Numbered from the stretch's first letter, positions 1 to 9,197 are shown. The stretch is DNA of 64,000 nucleotides from Deferribacteraceae bacterium UBA6799 (GCA_002452335.1 DKFJ01000004.1:41308-105307); one strand, 5' to 3'. Program-made: numbers and translations. The notes: a model not told the origin generated them from the letters alone.

Positions 1-1
1 G

Positions 2-535
2 AGAAACATAGAGCTGACAGAAGCATACGAAAAGATAGAGCAGCTCGCCCTGACCGACTCGCTGACCGGGCTGGCAAACCGCAGAAACATCATGAACCAG
101 ATGGCTATAGAAGTCTCCAGATGCGGAAGGAACGGCAGCAACTTCTCACTTATAATGGGCGATATAGATTTCTTTAAAAAAATAAACGACTCATACGGAC
201 ACGACACAGGCGACCATGTGCTGAAGGTGCTGGCGCTGATCATGCAGGAGAACCTCCGCCAGCAGGATATTATATCACGCTGGGGCGGCGAGGAGTTTCT
301 GATAATGCTGCCGTACACCGATCTGAACAAAGCGGTGGCAGTGGCGGAAAAGCTGAGAGAGTCTGTGAAAAATACCCCACTTTCATACGCCGGAGAAAAA
401 TTCAGCGTCACAATGACGTTCGGCGTGTCTCAGTTCGATAAGAATCTGGGGCTGGAAAAAGCCATTAAAAAGGCGGACGACGCTCTTTATCTTGGTAAGC
501 ATACCGGCAGAGACAAAGTTCTCTGGATGGAATAG
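2..535 (+). CDS. GGDEF diguanylate cyclase, 3' part (5' end outside window)
   Basis: The reading frame is open from the first bases of the window, so the N-terminal sensory part lies outside it. What remains is essentially a complete GGDEF domain. It starts with the LTDSLTGLANRR segment, followed by the metal/substrate helix GDIDFFKKIND and GH..GD. The active site is GGEEF, with an RxxD inhibitory I-site (RQQD) exactly five residues before it. In this family the domain condenses two GTP to c-di-GMP, and with all motifs present it should be active and product-inhibited. A second GGDEF gene follows 80 bases later on the same strand. The input signal cannot be judged from the visible part. Confidence 0.93.
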   Translation, partial: RNIELTEAYEKIEQLALTDSLTGLANRRNIMNQMAIEVSRCGRNGSNFSLIMGDIDFFKKINDSYGHDTGDHVLKVLALIMQENLRQQDIISRWGGEEFLIMLPYTDLNKAVAVAEKLRESVKNTPLSYAGEKFSVTMTFGVSQFDKNLGLEKAIKKADDALYLGKHTGRDKVLWME

Positions 536-582
536 TTATTTATATACTTGCATAAAAGTAATGTGTTTTTATTTTATATATT

Positions 583-591
583 TGCTATAAT
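583..591 (+). promoter_or_regulatory. Extended -10 promoter element
   Basis: TGCTATAAT is a perfect extended -10 (TGnTATAAT) about 25 bases upstream of the TTG start at 616, in an AT-rich 80-base gap. No good -35 is visible at 16-18 bases upstream, as expected for an extended -10 promoter. It probably drives the Cache-HAMP-GGDEF gene. Confidence 0.5.
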
Positions 592-615
592 GTTAAAAAA
601 TCCCGCAGGTGCATT

Positions 616-2448
616 TTGCCGATAACAGTTAACCCGGAACTGGCAGAGCCTAAGAGCAGAAAACAGATATCTCTGCGAAAGTTTATTCTGGTTCCCTTTT
701 TTATTTTTTTCGGGTCTATGGTGACTTTTCTGTCTGTGTTCAGCTATATGTCAGCGCAGAAATCCATCAAGGAGTTTCAGCAGACCATAGCCAAAGACAT
801 CAGCATCAGAGTCACCGCGCATCTTGACCGTCTATTTTCGCTCACATCCGTGGTGACCCATGTCAATGCCGACTTCATCCGTGTAGGCAGACTGGACCCA
901 TACGACAACATAGCGCTTCAGAAACATTTCATAAACCAGATACAGCATCTGACCCATCTGACATTCATCTCTTTCGGCGGCATAAACGGCGAATATGTAG
1001 GCGCCACCAGAGACCTGAAAACAGGACATGTCAGACTGATGACATCATATCTCTCTAACGGAATGAAGGTCCGCACATATGACGTGGACAAAGACTATAA
1101 CCCCACCCGGCTGATAAAAGAGGGCGAGGTCTATAAGGCGTCCGAATGTCCGTGGTTTGTCCAGGCGCAGCTGACAGGCAAGACAACATGGTATCCTGTG
1201 TATAAATACCTGCCCTATGATGAACTAGGACTAGGCGTAACTTCCCCCGTTTATGACAAGACAGGTAAAAACTTCGTGGGAGCCATCACCGCCGATATCT
1301 CGCTGAACAAAGTCTCCGGTTATCTGAAAAAACTTAATCTCGGGGCTCACGGCTTCGCTTTCATCACTGAGACCAACAACAATCTGCTGGCGACCACATT
1401 CGACGCTCCGGTATATACCAAAGGCGAATCCCACACACAGAGATACACCCCGTCCACATATCCGGACGAACGCATGAACTTCATCGCCGGTTTTAAAGAT
1501 CTCGCCGACAGACCGGACGGGGAAAAATTCTTCAACATACACGGTGAAAGATACCTGATAAACAAACAGACATACACAGACGATCTGGGACTGAAGATGT
1601 ACGTCTATATCGTGCTGGCTGAAAAAGATTATCTGCAAAGTTTCAACAACGATCTGCTGATAACCGCCTGCGTGTTTCTGGTGGCGGCATTTATCGGGCT
1701 GCTGATCATCTTCAGCATAGGAAACCATCTGGCAAAGCCGATAGAAGAGCTGAACTCTCATGTTGTGGACATCTCGGAAGGAAACCTGAAAAGCACCATA
1801 AAAAACTTCGGCAATGTGACCGAGCTGAACCAGCTCAGCAGTTCGTTCAACACCATGGCGGGCAAACTGAGCGAGGTATTCACCACGATGGAGCAGAAGA
1901 TAGAGGAGCGCACGTTCGAGCTGAACCGTGCCAATATCAAACTGCTGAAAATGTCCAACACGGATGAACTGACCGGAATAGCCAACCGCAGACATTTTAA
2001 CGAAACACTGGAAAAAGAATGGGCTCACGCATCCAGAAGCAGGTCTCCGCTGACACTGCTGATGCTGGACGTGGACTTCTTTAAGAAATATAACGACCGG
2101 TACGGACATCAGGCAGGCGACGAATGTCTGAAAACCGTGGCAACAGTGATAGGCAATAACTCGAAAAGAATAAATGATCTGGCCGCCAGATACGGCGGAG
2201 AGGAATTCGCTGTTGTCATGCCGCATATCGACATATCCAACGCCTTGCAGGTGGCGGAAAACATCCGCAGGGGCGTGGAGGACTCAGGACTGATCCATGA
2301 AAATTCGCCTTTCGGCAGGATCACCATCAGCATAGGCGTAGCGACTTTTATCCCGGACGGAAAGAACACTCTGGAAGATCTGATACGTCAGGCCGACAAC
2401 GCTCTGTATCTGGCAAAGGAAAAAGGCAGAAACCGTATAGAAGCCTAG
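616..2448 (+). CDS. Membrane diguanylate cyclase: Cache - HAMP - GGDEF
   Basis: This 610-residue protein starts at TTG with a weak AGGT ribosome-binding site. A hydrophobic helix at about residues 22-45 is followed by a periplasmic Cache-like sensory region to about 345. A second membrane helix (about 345-370), a HAMP linker and a short coiled coil lead to a C-terminal GGDEF domain (about 445-610). The cyclase has LDVDFFKKYND, the GGEEF active site and an RIND I-site five residues before it, so it looks catalytically complete and feedback-regulated. Known Cache domains bind small metabolites such as amino or carboxylic acids, but the ligand here cannot be told. The gene ends convergently with gmhB, overlapping it by 4 bases. 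Confidence 0.9.
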   Translation: MPITVNPELAEPKSRKQISLRKFILVPFFIFFGSMVTFLSVFSYMSAQKSIKEFQQTIAKDISIRVTAHLDRLFSLTSVVTHVNADFIRVGRLDPYDNIALQKHFINQIQHLTHLTFISFGGINGEYVGATRDLKTGHVRLMTSYLSNGMKVRTYDVDKDYNPTRLIKEGEVYKASECPWFVQAQLTGKTTWYPVYKYLPYDELGLGVTSPVYDKTGKNFVGAITADISLNKVSGYLKKLNLGAHGFAFITETNNNLLATTFDAPVYTKGESHTQRYTPSTYPDERMNFIAGFKDLADRPDGEKFFNIHGERYLINKQTYTDDLGLKMYVYIVLAEKDYLQSFNNDLLITACVFLVAAFIGLLIIFSIGNHLAKPIEELNSHVVDISEGNLKSTIKNFGNVTELNQLSSSFNTMAGKLSEVFTTMEQKIEERTFELNRANIKLLKMSNTDELTGIANRRHFNETLEKEWAHASRSRSPLTLLMLDVDFFKKYNDRYGHQAGDECLKTVATVIGNNSKRINDLAARYGGEEFAVVMPHIDISNALQVAENIRRGVEDSGLIHENSPFGRITISIGVATFIPDGKNTLEDLIRQADNALYLAKEKGRNRIEA

Positions 2449-2978
2449 AGTCTGTCTCTTAATATCTCATACACACCGGCTAAGCTGTCAGCTACTATAT
2501 CCGCCTCTTCGGGAATATCGTCCACATATCTGCTGGAAACCAGGATACACAGCCCCACTCCGGCTCTTTTGCCCGCCTGAACATCTCCTGATTTGTCGCC
2601 GATCATCACCGAAGCGGAAGCGTCTATACCATACTCCTCCATCGCTTTCAGCAGCATCCCCGGCTCAGGCTTTCTGCATTCGCAGGGTCCGGAGAACTCC
2701 GGATGGTGCGGACAGTAATACATCTCCGAAATCTCTACTCCCCTCTTTCTGAACTGCTCTTTCATCCAGCCGTGCAGGATATCCACATGGAAATGACTAT
2801 ACAGACCTCTGTCTATTCCCGCCTGATTGGTCACCACGAATATATGGTATCCTCTCTCCTTCGCCAGTGAGCACAGATCGAAGATCCCATCCACGAACTC
2901 AACGTCCTCTTTTTTGTGTATATATCCTTTATCAACATTTATGATCCCGTCACGATCCAGAAAAAGAGCTTTTTCCAT
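2445..2978 (-). CDS. gmhB: D-glycero-beta-D-manno-heptose-1,7-bisphosphate 7-phosphatase
   Basis: This HAD-superfamily phosphatase of 177 residues is the usual length for GmhB. The nucleophile motif is LFLDRDG (D8, D10). The zinc-finger-like CPHHPE...CECRKP loop that marks the GmhB/HisB-N subfamily is present, as is the late acidic motif MIGDKSGDVQAG. GmhB removes the C7 phosphate in the cytosolic ADP-heptose pathway for LPS inner core, supporting a Gram-negative envelope. The start has a good ribosome-binding site (AGAAGG). No other heptose genes lie in the window, and the gene stands alone between two plus-strand blocks. Confidence 0.9.
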   Translation of the reverse strand: MEKALFLDRDGIINVDKGYIHKKEDVEFVDGIFDLCSLAKERGYHIFVVTNQAGIDRGLYSHFHVDILHGWMKEQFRKRGVEISEMYYCPHHPEFSGPCECRKPEPGMLLKAMEEYGIDASASVMIGDKSGDVQAGKRAGVGLCILVSSRYVDDIPEEADIVADSLAGVYEILRDRL

Positions 2979-3103
2979 AAAATACCTTCTGTTTTTCTAC
3001 AGATTTTCATAAACACGGCGATTTGTCCAGATGTTTTAAACTAAGCCCGGCAGCAGAAAAAACCTATTAATATTTATAGAATATTTCCGATTTATCATCT
3101 ATC

Positions 3104-3901
3104 ATGAGCATAATGGCGTCAATAGTCACATTTGCAAACAAAAAAGGCGGTAGCGGAAAGACATCGACAGTTGTAAATACCGGCGGAGTGCTTGGCCAGA
3201 GGGGATACAGGGTACTTCTGGTGGATCTGGATCCGCAGGCGCATCTGTCATTCTGGTCGGGTGTAAACACCTACGACACCTATCTGTCCGTCTATGACGC
3301 TCTGCTGGGCAAATGCTCGCCGAAGGACACCCTGTATAAAACAGAGCACGGGCTCTATGATGTGCTTCCGGCGTCCACCTCTTTTTCATCAGGATTCATC
3401 AAGCAGCTTCTGGACAAGCCAAACCCCGAAGGATGCCTGACCAAGGTTCTGATGGACTTTAAAAACGACTATGACTACATACTCATAGACACGCCCCCCA
3501 CTGTGGCGGCGCTCACTCTGAACGCTCTGGCGGCGTCCGGATATGTCATGATACCCATTCTGCTGAATTTCCTCGCCATAGAAGGGCTGGCGCAGCTCAC
3601 CCAGACCATATACCGCATCAATGCCGCATTCAACCCCGACCTGCGCATGTCAGGCATAATCCCGAACCAGTACGACATCAGAAGCAACCACTCCAAAAGA
3701 GTGATAAAAGAGATACACGAGAACTTCGGCGATGCGCTTATATCGCCCCGCATACGCAACGATATAAAGATAGCCGAGGCTCCGGAATACAGGATTCCCA
3801 TAAACCTGTTCGCTCCCCACAGCAGGGGATGCATGGATTTCAACCTTTTGGCCGACTTTATTCTGGAAAAGATAAAGAGCGGCAGAGGAGAGTCAAAATG
3901 A
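3104..3901 (+). CDS. ParA/Soj-type ATPase at the head of the chemosensory cluster
   Basis: This 265-residue ParA-family protein has a deviant Walker A motif (KKGGSGKT, near residue 14), VDLDPQAH (A') and ILIDTPP (Walker B). It is followed by a hydrophobic motif PILLNFLAIEGL and a C-terminal IRNDIKIAEAPEYRIPI segment typical of Soj-like proteins. No parB or parS is beside it. Instead it overlaps an Hsp70 gene by ATGA and heads a chemotaxis-type operon. Known relatives in such clusters (ParC of Vibrio, PpfA of Rhodobacter) position chemosensory arrays in the cell, and the same role is inferred here. The start is uncertain: neither the ATG at 3104 nor the one at 3113 has a clear ribosome-binding site. 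Confidence 0.88.
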   Translation: MSIMASIVTFANKKGGSGKTSTVVNTGGVLGQRGYRVLLVDLDPQAHLSFWSGVNTYDTYLSVYDALLGKCSPKDTLYKTEHGLYDVLPASTSFSSGFIKQLLDKPNPEGCLTKVLMDFKNDYDYILIDTPPTVAALTLNALAASGYVMIPILLNFLAIEGLAQLTQTIYRINAAFNPDLRMSGIIPNQYDIRSNHSKRVIKEIHENFGDALISPRIRNDIKIAEAPEYRIPINLFAPHSRGCMDFNLLADFILEKIKSGRGESK

Positions 3902-5397
3902 GCAGATATCCGGTAGGTATAGATTTCGGTACCACCAACTCAATGATAGCGATATTCAAGGAAAAAGGCGTGATAGAGGTCATCTCATCCGAAAGCGGAA
4001 AAAGATTTCTGCCGTCCGTAATATATTTCAAAAATGAATCGGAAGCAGTGACCGGCGACAACGCCAGAAGCATGCAGATGCTGGAATCCCAGAACACCAT
4101 CTCCAACGTGAAAAGATACATGGGAACAGACAAGAGGTTCACCATATACGGTCACGAATACACGGCGGTGGAACTGGCGGCGATGTTCTTCAAGAAGCTG
4201 AAAAACCTGCATAAGGACTACACAGGCGAAACAGAGGCGCAGGCGGTGATAACCGTTCCGGCTTATTTCGACCATCTCCAGAGAGAAGCTGTGCGCTCAG
4301 CAGCGCAGGCGGCGGGTTTCGAGGTGCTCACTCTGCTGAATGAGCCCACGGCGGCGGCTCTCTATTACAACAATATCGGTAAAAAGGAGAACGAGCTCTG
4401 CCTCGTTTTTGATCTGGGCGGCGGAACGCTGGACATCAGCATCATCGAGCTGAACAAGGACTGCCTGAAGGTCATAGCCACAGGAGGCTCCACAGAGATT
4501 GGCGGAGTCGACTTCGACGTGGCTGTGGCTGATTATCTGAACGACGACTTCCAGAAACTGCACGGTATAGACCTGAAGGGCGACCCCATAGCCTATCAGC
4601 AGCTTCTGTTTCAGGCGGAGAAGGCGAAGATGGAGCTGTCCGGTCTGAACGAAACAAATCTCGTGATCCCATACATCACCATCACCCCGAAAGGTCCTCT
4701 GCACTTCAAAAAGGAGCTGGACAAAGCGCTGTTCAACAAAATAACAGAGCCCATAATAGCCAACATTAAAAAGATAACCGAAGATATACTGAAAGACAAC
4801 GGACTGAAGCCGGAGGATATAAGCCGTGTTCTGCCTGTGGGCGGAGCAAGCCGCATCTGCAATGTGCGGGCGTTTGTGGAATCCATGTTCCAGAGCTCCG
4901 TCAGCAAAGACCTGAACCCGGAAGAGGCTGTGGTCTGCGGAGCCGCGGTTAACGCCGGCATGCGCACAGGACTGCTCAGCGACAGAAAATTCTTTGATGT
5001 CACCAGCCACAATCTCGGTCTGGAAGATGATTACGGCAATTTCGAGATCATACTGGAAAAGAATGAACCCTACCCGGTATCTTTTACATCCAGATTCACA
5101 ACAGCCAGCGCAGACATAGATAAAATCACCGTGCATGTGCTTCAAGACATGGCGAAATCAAGCCTGAATGTGTCTGACAGTCCGGAAAATGACCCGGATT
5201 ACTTTATTAGCCTTGCAAAATTTGATTTTACAGTAGAAAATAATACTAAAGAAGCCTTAATTGATATTGAGTTTGATATAGATGAATGCGGCATCGTCAC
5301 TGTTAGCGCTAAAGATGTTAATTCAGGAAAAACAACGGATTTTACGCTGAAATCAGATTTTGCGTCTGATATCATAGATAATATAAAAATATACTAG
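3898..5397 (+). CDS. Hsp70/DnaK-family protein, C-terminally truncated
   Basis: The start at 3898 is chosen for its GAGGAG ribosome-binding site and the IDFGTTNS phosphate-1 motif near the N-terminus. It overlaps the parA stop by ATGA. The 499 residues hold a full actin-fold ATPase (LNEPTAAALYY, DLGGGTLDISI, PVGGASR). After that comes only the beta part of a substrate-binding domain (FDIDECGIVTVSAKD), and the helical lid of DnaK, normally at 510-640, is absent. The last 200 bases are noticeably more AT-rich than the rest of the gene. No dnaJ or grpE is nearby. Its place inside a chemosensory operon suggests a dedicated chaperone, scaffold or nucleotide switch for array proteins, which is inference. 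Confidence 0.88.
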   Translation: MSRYPVGIDFGTTNSMIAIFKEKGVIEVISSESGKRFLPSVIYFKNESEAVTGDNARSMQMLESQNTISNVKRYMGTDKRFTIYGHEYTAVELAAMFFKKLKNLHKDYTGETEAQAVITVPAYFDHLQREAVRSAAQAAGFEVLTLLNEPTAAALYYNNIGKKENELCLVFDLGGGTLDISIIELNKDCLKVIATGGSTEIGGVDFDVAVADYLNDDFQKLHGIDLKGDPIAYQQLLFQAEKAKMELSGLNETNLVIPYITITPKGPLHFKKELDKALFNKITEPIIANIKKITEDILKDNGLKPEDISRVLPVGGASRICNVRAFVESMFQSSVSKDLNPEEAVVCGAAVNAGMRTGLLSDRKFFDVTSHNLGLEDDYGNFEIILEKNEPYPVSFTSRFTTASADIDKITVHVLQDMAKSSLNVSDSPENDPDYFISLAKFDFTVENNTKEALIDIEFDIDECGIVTVSAKDVNSGKTTDFTLKSDFASDIIDNIKIY

Positions 5398-5417
5398 CAA
5401 GTCTACCGGAGGCATAT

Positions 5418-7655
5418 ATGAAAAAGCTGGCTAAACCTACCAGCCTTACAGGTAACACAGGACTCGTCAAGCAGGGTATCGGATCCGGATACAGCAGAGA
5501 AGAATCAAAAAAACAGGCGGTGGAAAAGGCCAGAGCCAGAACACTGGCGAAACAGCAGTCAAACGCGGAAAGACTCGCCACAGCATCCGAAGAGATGGCA
5601 TCCGCCATAGAACAGGCATCCAGCGCGGCTAACCAGCTTAACGCGTCTATGGAGCAGGTATCAGCGGCGTCCGCTCAGGCGAGCAGAAGCGCCGAAGGGA
5701 TAAAAACAGACACCACAGCGCTGGAATCAGACGCCAAAAACGTTCTGAACACCACACTGGAATATGAATCGCTCACAGGCGAACTGATAAAAAAAGTCGG
5801 AGCGACCGTAACCGCCGCAAACGAGCTGAAAGAGAGCGTTAAGGACGCCACAGAGAAGGTTGAGGAATCCACCGCTCTGGTAGACCAGCTCAAAGAGAAG
5901 GCGGACTCCATCGGACAGATCGTTCAGGTGGTTACAAAAATCGCCGACCAGACCAACCTGCTCGCTCTTAACGCCGCCATCGAGGCCGCCAGAGCAGGAG
6001 AACACGGAAAAGGTTTCGCCGTTGTGGCTGATGAGGTCAGAACTCTGGCGGAAGTATCCGAAAAATCAGCAAAAAATATCAAAGACGTAATAGATCAGTC
6101 GCTCACACAGGTGGCGACAGTGGTCAATAAGGTTGACCGTTTCCTCATCCTGTCCAGAACCAACCTTTTCAAAGCGGACTTCATCAGCAAACAGTGCGGT
6201 CAGGTGCGCAGCCACACAGACCTGATAGGCGTGGAAGTGCAGAAGATCAAAAAAGGCGCTCTCAGCGTCAGCGACGAATCAACCAAGGCTATGGATCTGG
6301 TGAACAGACTGGCTTCATCCGCTGAGCAGAACGCCGCGGCAGCAGAAGAAGTGGGCAAGTTCACCGATGAGCAGACCAAAGCGTTCAACGAGCTCACCGT
6401 GGCTTCTCAGGAACTGGCGGAAATGGCGGACGAGCTGAAACAGTCCACCGATATAGCCAAATCATCCGAAGAGGTTGCGGCTGCGGCTGAGGAGCTTTCT
6501 TCCACCATCGAAGAGCTGAACGCTTCCGCTGACGAAGTTCTCAAAGCCATCGACCAGATGGACACAGGCACATCTGAAATATTTTCAGAGATCAACGGCA
6601 TCACAAAGGAATTCGACCAGATCAATAAAGATATAGCGGCCGTCAAAGAAAGCTGGGAGATCATGCGTGAGCACGGAGTTCTGGTGGACAACGCCATGGA
6701 CGAGATCAAGGCGCTGGACCACATAGTCTTCATCAACCAGCTCGAAGACGCCATGAACAACAACCACGACTTCCACGGACAGCTCGACCCCACAAAATGC
6801 GCTTTCGGAGCATGGTATACGACATACAAGCCTGAATCCGGCAAAGAGGAGAAGGCTTACGACTGTATCCGCGAACCCCACAACCATGTGCATATAGGCG
6901 CCGGCGAGATCATGTCTCTGGTAAAAGAGGGCAAGATTCAGGAATCCAGAAAACTCTTCAACGAAAAGGTGAGACCCGCCGTGGACGAGTTCAAGAGCCA
7001 GTTCAAAGATTTTAAACATGGAATTGAACTTATAATTCAGGGATTTACAACATCTATCAACAACCTGAAAGATGTCCATGAAGAGGTAACTGTCCTCAAT
7101 AAATCATTCGGCAACATCAAAAAGATCGTAGACACCATAAACAACGTAGCCATACAGACCAATATGCTCGCCGTTAACGGCAACATCGAGGCGGCCAGAT
7201 CCGGCGAATACGGACGAGGCTTCTCTGTGGTCGCGGCGGATATCCGCTCTCTGGCTAACGAGTCAGCCGACAATGCTGACAAAATGAAAGATATCCTCGA
7301 TGAGATGTATGAAAGAGTCGTCAACTTTCAGAACGAGCTGGCAGACATAACATCTCTCATCCGTGTTCAGATAACAAAGTCGCAGTACGCAGTTGACAAC
7401 CTTGTGGAGGTGGTCAACATCAGAAAGCATCTGAAAGAGCTCTATGTCACCTGTTCAAACCATGTGGACGCCAGCGAGGACAAAGTGTCCAAAGTCGGCA
7501 CAGCGTGTGATCAGGGACGTGAGGCGGCGGAAAATCTGAAATCACTCTCCGAGGAAGCGAAAACCGCTGCCGATGAGCAGGTGAAAGGATTGCAGGAAAT
7601 ATCCTCCGCGGCGGAAGAGGTTGCGTCACTGGCTGATGAAATGCAGACATTCTAA
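5418..7655 (+). CDS. Soluble double-tip chemoreceptor with central CZB zinc-binding domain
   Basis: This 745-residue methyl-accepting chemotaxis protein has no signal peptide or membrane segment. It has two chemoreceptor hairpin tips: one at about 175-215 (LLALNAAIEAARAGEHGKGF) and a diverged one at about 575-615 (MLAVNGNIEAARSGEYGRGF). Between them, at about 430-530, lies a CZB (chemoreceptor zinc-binding) domain with its hallmark residues: LDHIVF, CAFGAWY and EPHNHVH. CZB domains bind zinc through three His and one Cys and have been linked to zinc and hypochlorous-acid sensing. Glu/Gln- and Ala-rich heptads on both sides resemble methylation helices. Double-signalling-domain receptors such as Vibrio cholerae DosM stabilise cytoplasmic arrays, and a similar sandwich array is inferred. 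The ribosome-binding site is GGAGG. Confidence 0.92.
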   Translation: MKKLAKPTSLTGNTGLVKQGIGSGYSREESKKQAVEKARARTLAKQQSNAERLATASEEMASAIEQASSAANQLNASMEQVSAASAQASRSAEGIKTDTTALESDAKNVLNTTLEYESLTGELIKKVGATVTAANELKESVKDATEKVEESTALVDQLKEKADSIGQIVQVVTKIADQTNLLALNAAIEAARAGEHGKGFAVVADEVRTLAEVSEKSAKNIKDVIDQSLTQVATVVNKVDRFLILSRTNLFKADFISKQCGQVRSHTDLIGVEVQKIKKGALSVSDESTKAMDLVNRLASSAEQNAAAAEEVGKFTDEQTKAFNELTVASQELAEMADELKQSTDIAKSSEEVAAAAEELSSTIEELNASADEVLKAIDQMDTGTSEIFSEINGITKEFDQINKDIAAVKESWEIMREHGVLVDNAMDEIKALDHIVFINQLEDAMNNNHDFHGQLDPTKCAFGAWYTTYKPESGKEEKAYDCIREPHNHVHIGAGEIMSLVKEGKIQESRKLFNEKVRPAVDEFKSQFKDFKHGIELIIQGFTTSINNLKDVHEEVTVLNKSFGNIKKIVDTINNVAIQTNMLAVNGNIEAARSGEYGRGFSVVAADIRSLANESADNADKMKDILDEMYERVVNFQNELADITSLIRVQITKSQYAVDNLVEVVNIRKHLKELYVTCSNHVDASEDKVSKVGTACDQGREAAENLKSLSEEAKTAADEQVKGLQEISSAAEEVASLADEMQTF

Positions 7656-7685
7656 CAGCTCCTAATACTGATTAAGGAGGTATAG

Positions 7686-9197
7686 ATGTCAACAGCGCAA
7701 TCAGGTCAGCAGGATAACATATACGTTTCGTTCCGTGTGGGAAACGAGACATTCGGGATAGGCATTGACGATGTGAAGCAGATAATCCGTCTGTCGCATA
7801 TCACCCGTGTGCCGAAAATGCCGGACTACGTTCTGGGCATGAGTAATCTGCGGGGCGAGGTGATGCCTCTGACCGATCTGTCTCTCAGGCTCGGATACAG
7901 AAAACCCTGTACCCATACTGACGACACCCGTGTAATAGTCATAGAGAAAAACGACACTCTCACCGGGCTGGTGGTGGAATCCGTAAGCGAAGTAAAATCA
8001 ACGGAAGTGCATAACATTGACGCTTTTCCGGAGATGCTCAGCGCTGACGTGGATAAAAAATACATCAGCGGCATACTGAAAGTGACAGACGGCGCCAAAG
8101 TGACCCTGATCCAGATTCTCGCCACAGACGAGATAATAGAGAAGGACGCCAATCTCAGAGACACGGAACACAGAACATATAAAAAACAGCCGTCAGCGGA
8201 AAAAGACGAGACGGCGGCCAGTATAAAAGAGAAGAGATTCATCAGCTTCAACATTCTGGAACAGGAATACGCGGTGGAGATTCACCGTATAAACGAAATA
8301 ATCTGGATGCCGGAAGTGACAGCCATTCCGGGGCTTCCTGACTATGTTCTGGGAATATTCTCTCTCAGAGGCAAAGTGATACCTCTGATCTCCCTCCACA
8401 GAAAATTCGGCAGAAAAGACTCCGCTCTTCAGGAGAGCTCACGGGTTATCATCGTGGACGTGAACGGAATAATGGTGGCATTCTCCGCAGACAGGGTAAA
8501 TGCCGTTCTGAGCGTAGAGGAATCACTGATAGAAGAACCGCCCATGACCTTCTCCGATTCGGAAGAGAGCGAAATAACCGCCATCCTGAAACTGGGCAAA
8601 GGAGAGAGGCTCGTTATGGCGCTGGAGCCCAGATTCATCGTTTCTAAACATGAGCTGGAGGCGCTGGTGAAAGCGTCCGGTCAAACTACGGAGAACCTGA
8701 CTATGGCAGATCTTAACACCGAATCAAACGAAACAGAAAGACAGATCGTCACTTTCCGCATAGAGAATGAAGAATACGGAATCCACATAGAGAAAGTGCA
8801 GGAAATAAACAGATATACAAACGTTACCAAAGTACCGAAAACTCCTAAATTCATTGAAGGCATCATCAATCTCAGGGGAGAAGTGATTCCGCTGATTGAC
8901 CTGAGAACACGATTCGATCTCACAGCGAAGGAGCGGGACGAATTCACCCGTGTCATCATAGTCAACCTGAAGAATATGAAGGTAGGATTCGTGGTGGACG
9001 GCGTGGACGAGGTTCTGCGTATTCGTCAGGACGATATCGACGATGTGCCGGCCATGCTGAGCGCCACCATCAACGCCGAGTTCATAGCCGGCGTGGTGAA
9101 TGTGGACAAAACAAACAAAATGATCCTGCTGCTGAACATAGAGGATCTGTTTTCTCAGGCGGAAATGACTAAACTGGAGAAAATGCAGGCTGAATGA
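7686..9197 (+). CDS. Triple CheW-domain coupling protein
   Basis: This protein of 503 residues contains three full CheW modules (about 15-160, 180-325 and 345-490). Each begins with a strand like FRVGNETFGI, FNILEQEYAV or FRIENEEYGI and contains a characteristic turn such as MSNLRGEV, IFSLRGKV or IINLRGEV. A single CheW is about 150 residues, so this is a covalent trimer. CheW domains link receptor tips to the CheA regulatory domain. A three-headed form could bridge neighbouring receptors or stand in for the CheW ring of an array baseplate. It has an excellent AAGGAGG ribosome-binding site and overlaps cheB by ATGA, implying translational coupling. CheA (13244) supplies its own fourth CheW-like domain. 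Confidence 0.93.
   Translation: MSTAQSGQQDNIYVSFRVGNETFGIGIDDVKQIIRLSHITRVPKMPDYVLGMSNLRGEVMPLTDLSLRLGYRKPCTHTDDTRVIVIEKNDTLTGLVVESVSEVKSTEVHNIDAFPEMLSADVDKKYISGILKVTDGAKVTLIQILATDEIIEKDANLRDTEHRTYKKQPSAEKDETAASIKEKRFISFNILEQEYAVEIHRINEIIWMPEVTAIPGLPDYVLGIFSLRGKVIPLISLHRKFGRKDSALQESSRVIIVDVNGIMVAFSADRVNAVLSVEESLIEEPPMTFSDSEESEITAILKLGKGERLVMALEPRFIVSKHELEALVKASGQTTENLTMADLNTESNETERQIVTFRIENEEYGIHIEKVQEINRYTNVTKVPKTPKFIEGIINLRGEVIPLIDLRTRFDLTAKERDEFTRVIIVNLKNMKVGFVVDGVDEVLRIRQDDIDDVPAMLSATINAEFIAGVVNVDKTNKMILLLNIEDLFSQAEMTKLEKMQAE

Noticed and set aside
1231..2226. Long minus-strand frame (331 codons) opposite the Cache-GGDEF gene
   Set aside because: It is antisense to a clear GGDEF gene, shows no family motif and has a Cys/His/Val-rich composition typical of reverse-strand shadows.
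3010..3103. Flagellar sigma-28 promoter before the chemosensory cluster
   Set aside because: TTTTAAAC and GGCGATTT segments occur, but not with the order and spacing of the sigma-28 consensus.
4297..5145. Minus-strand frame of 282 codons opposite the Hsp70 gene
   Set aside because: Lies wholly within the Hsp70 coding region on the other strand, with no recognisable domain or ribosome-binding site.
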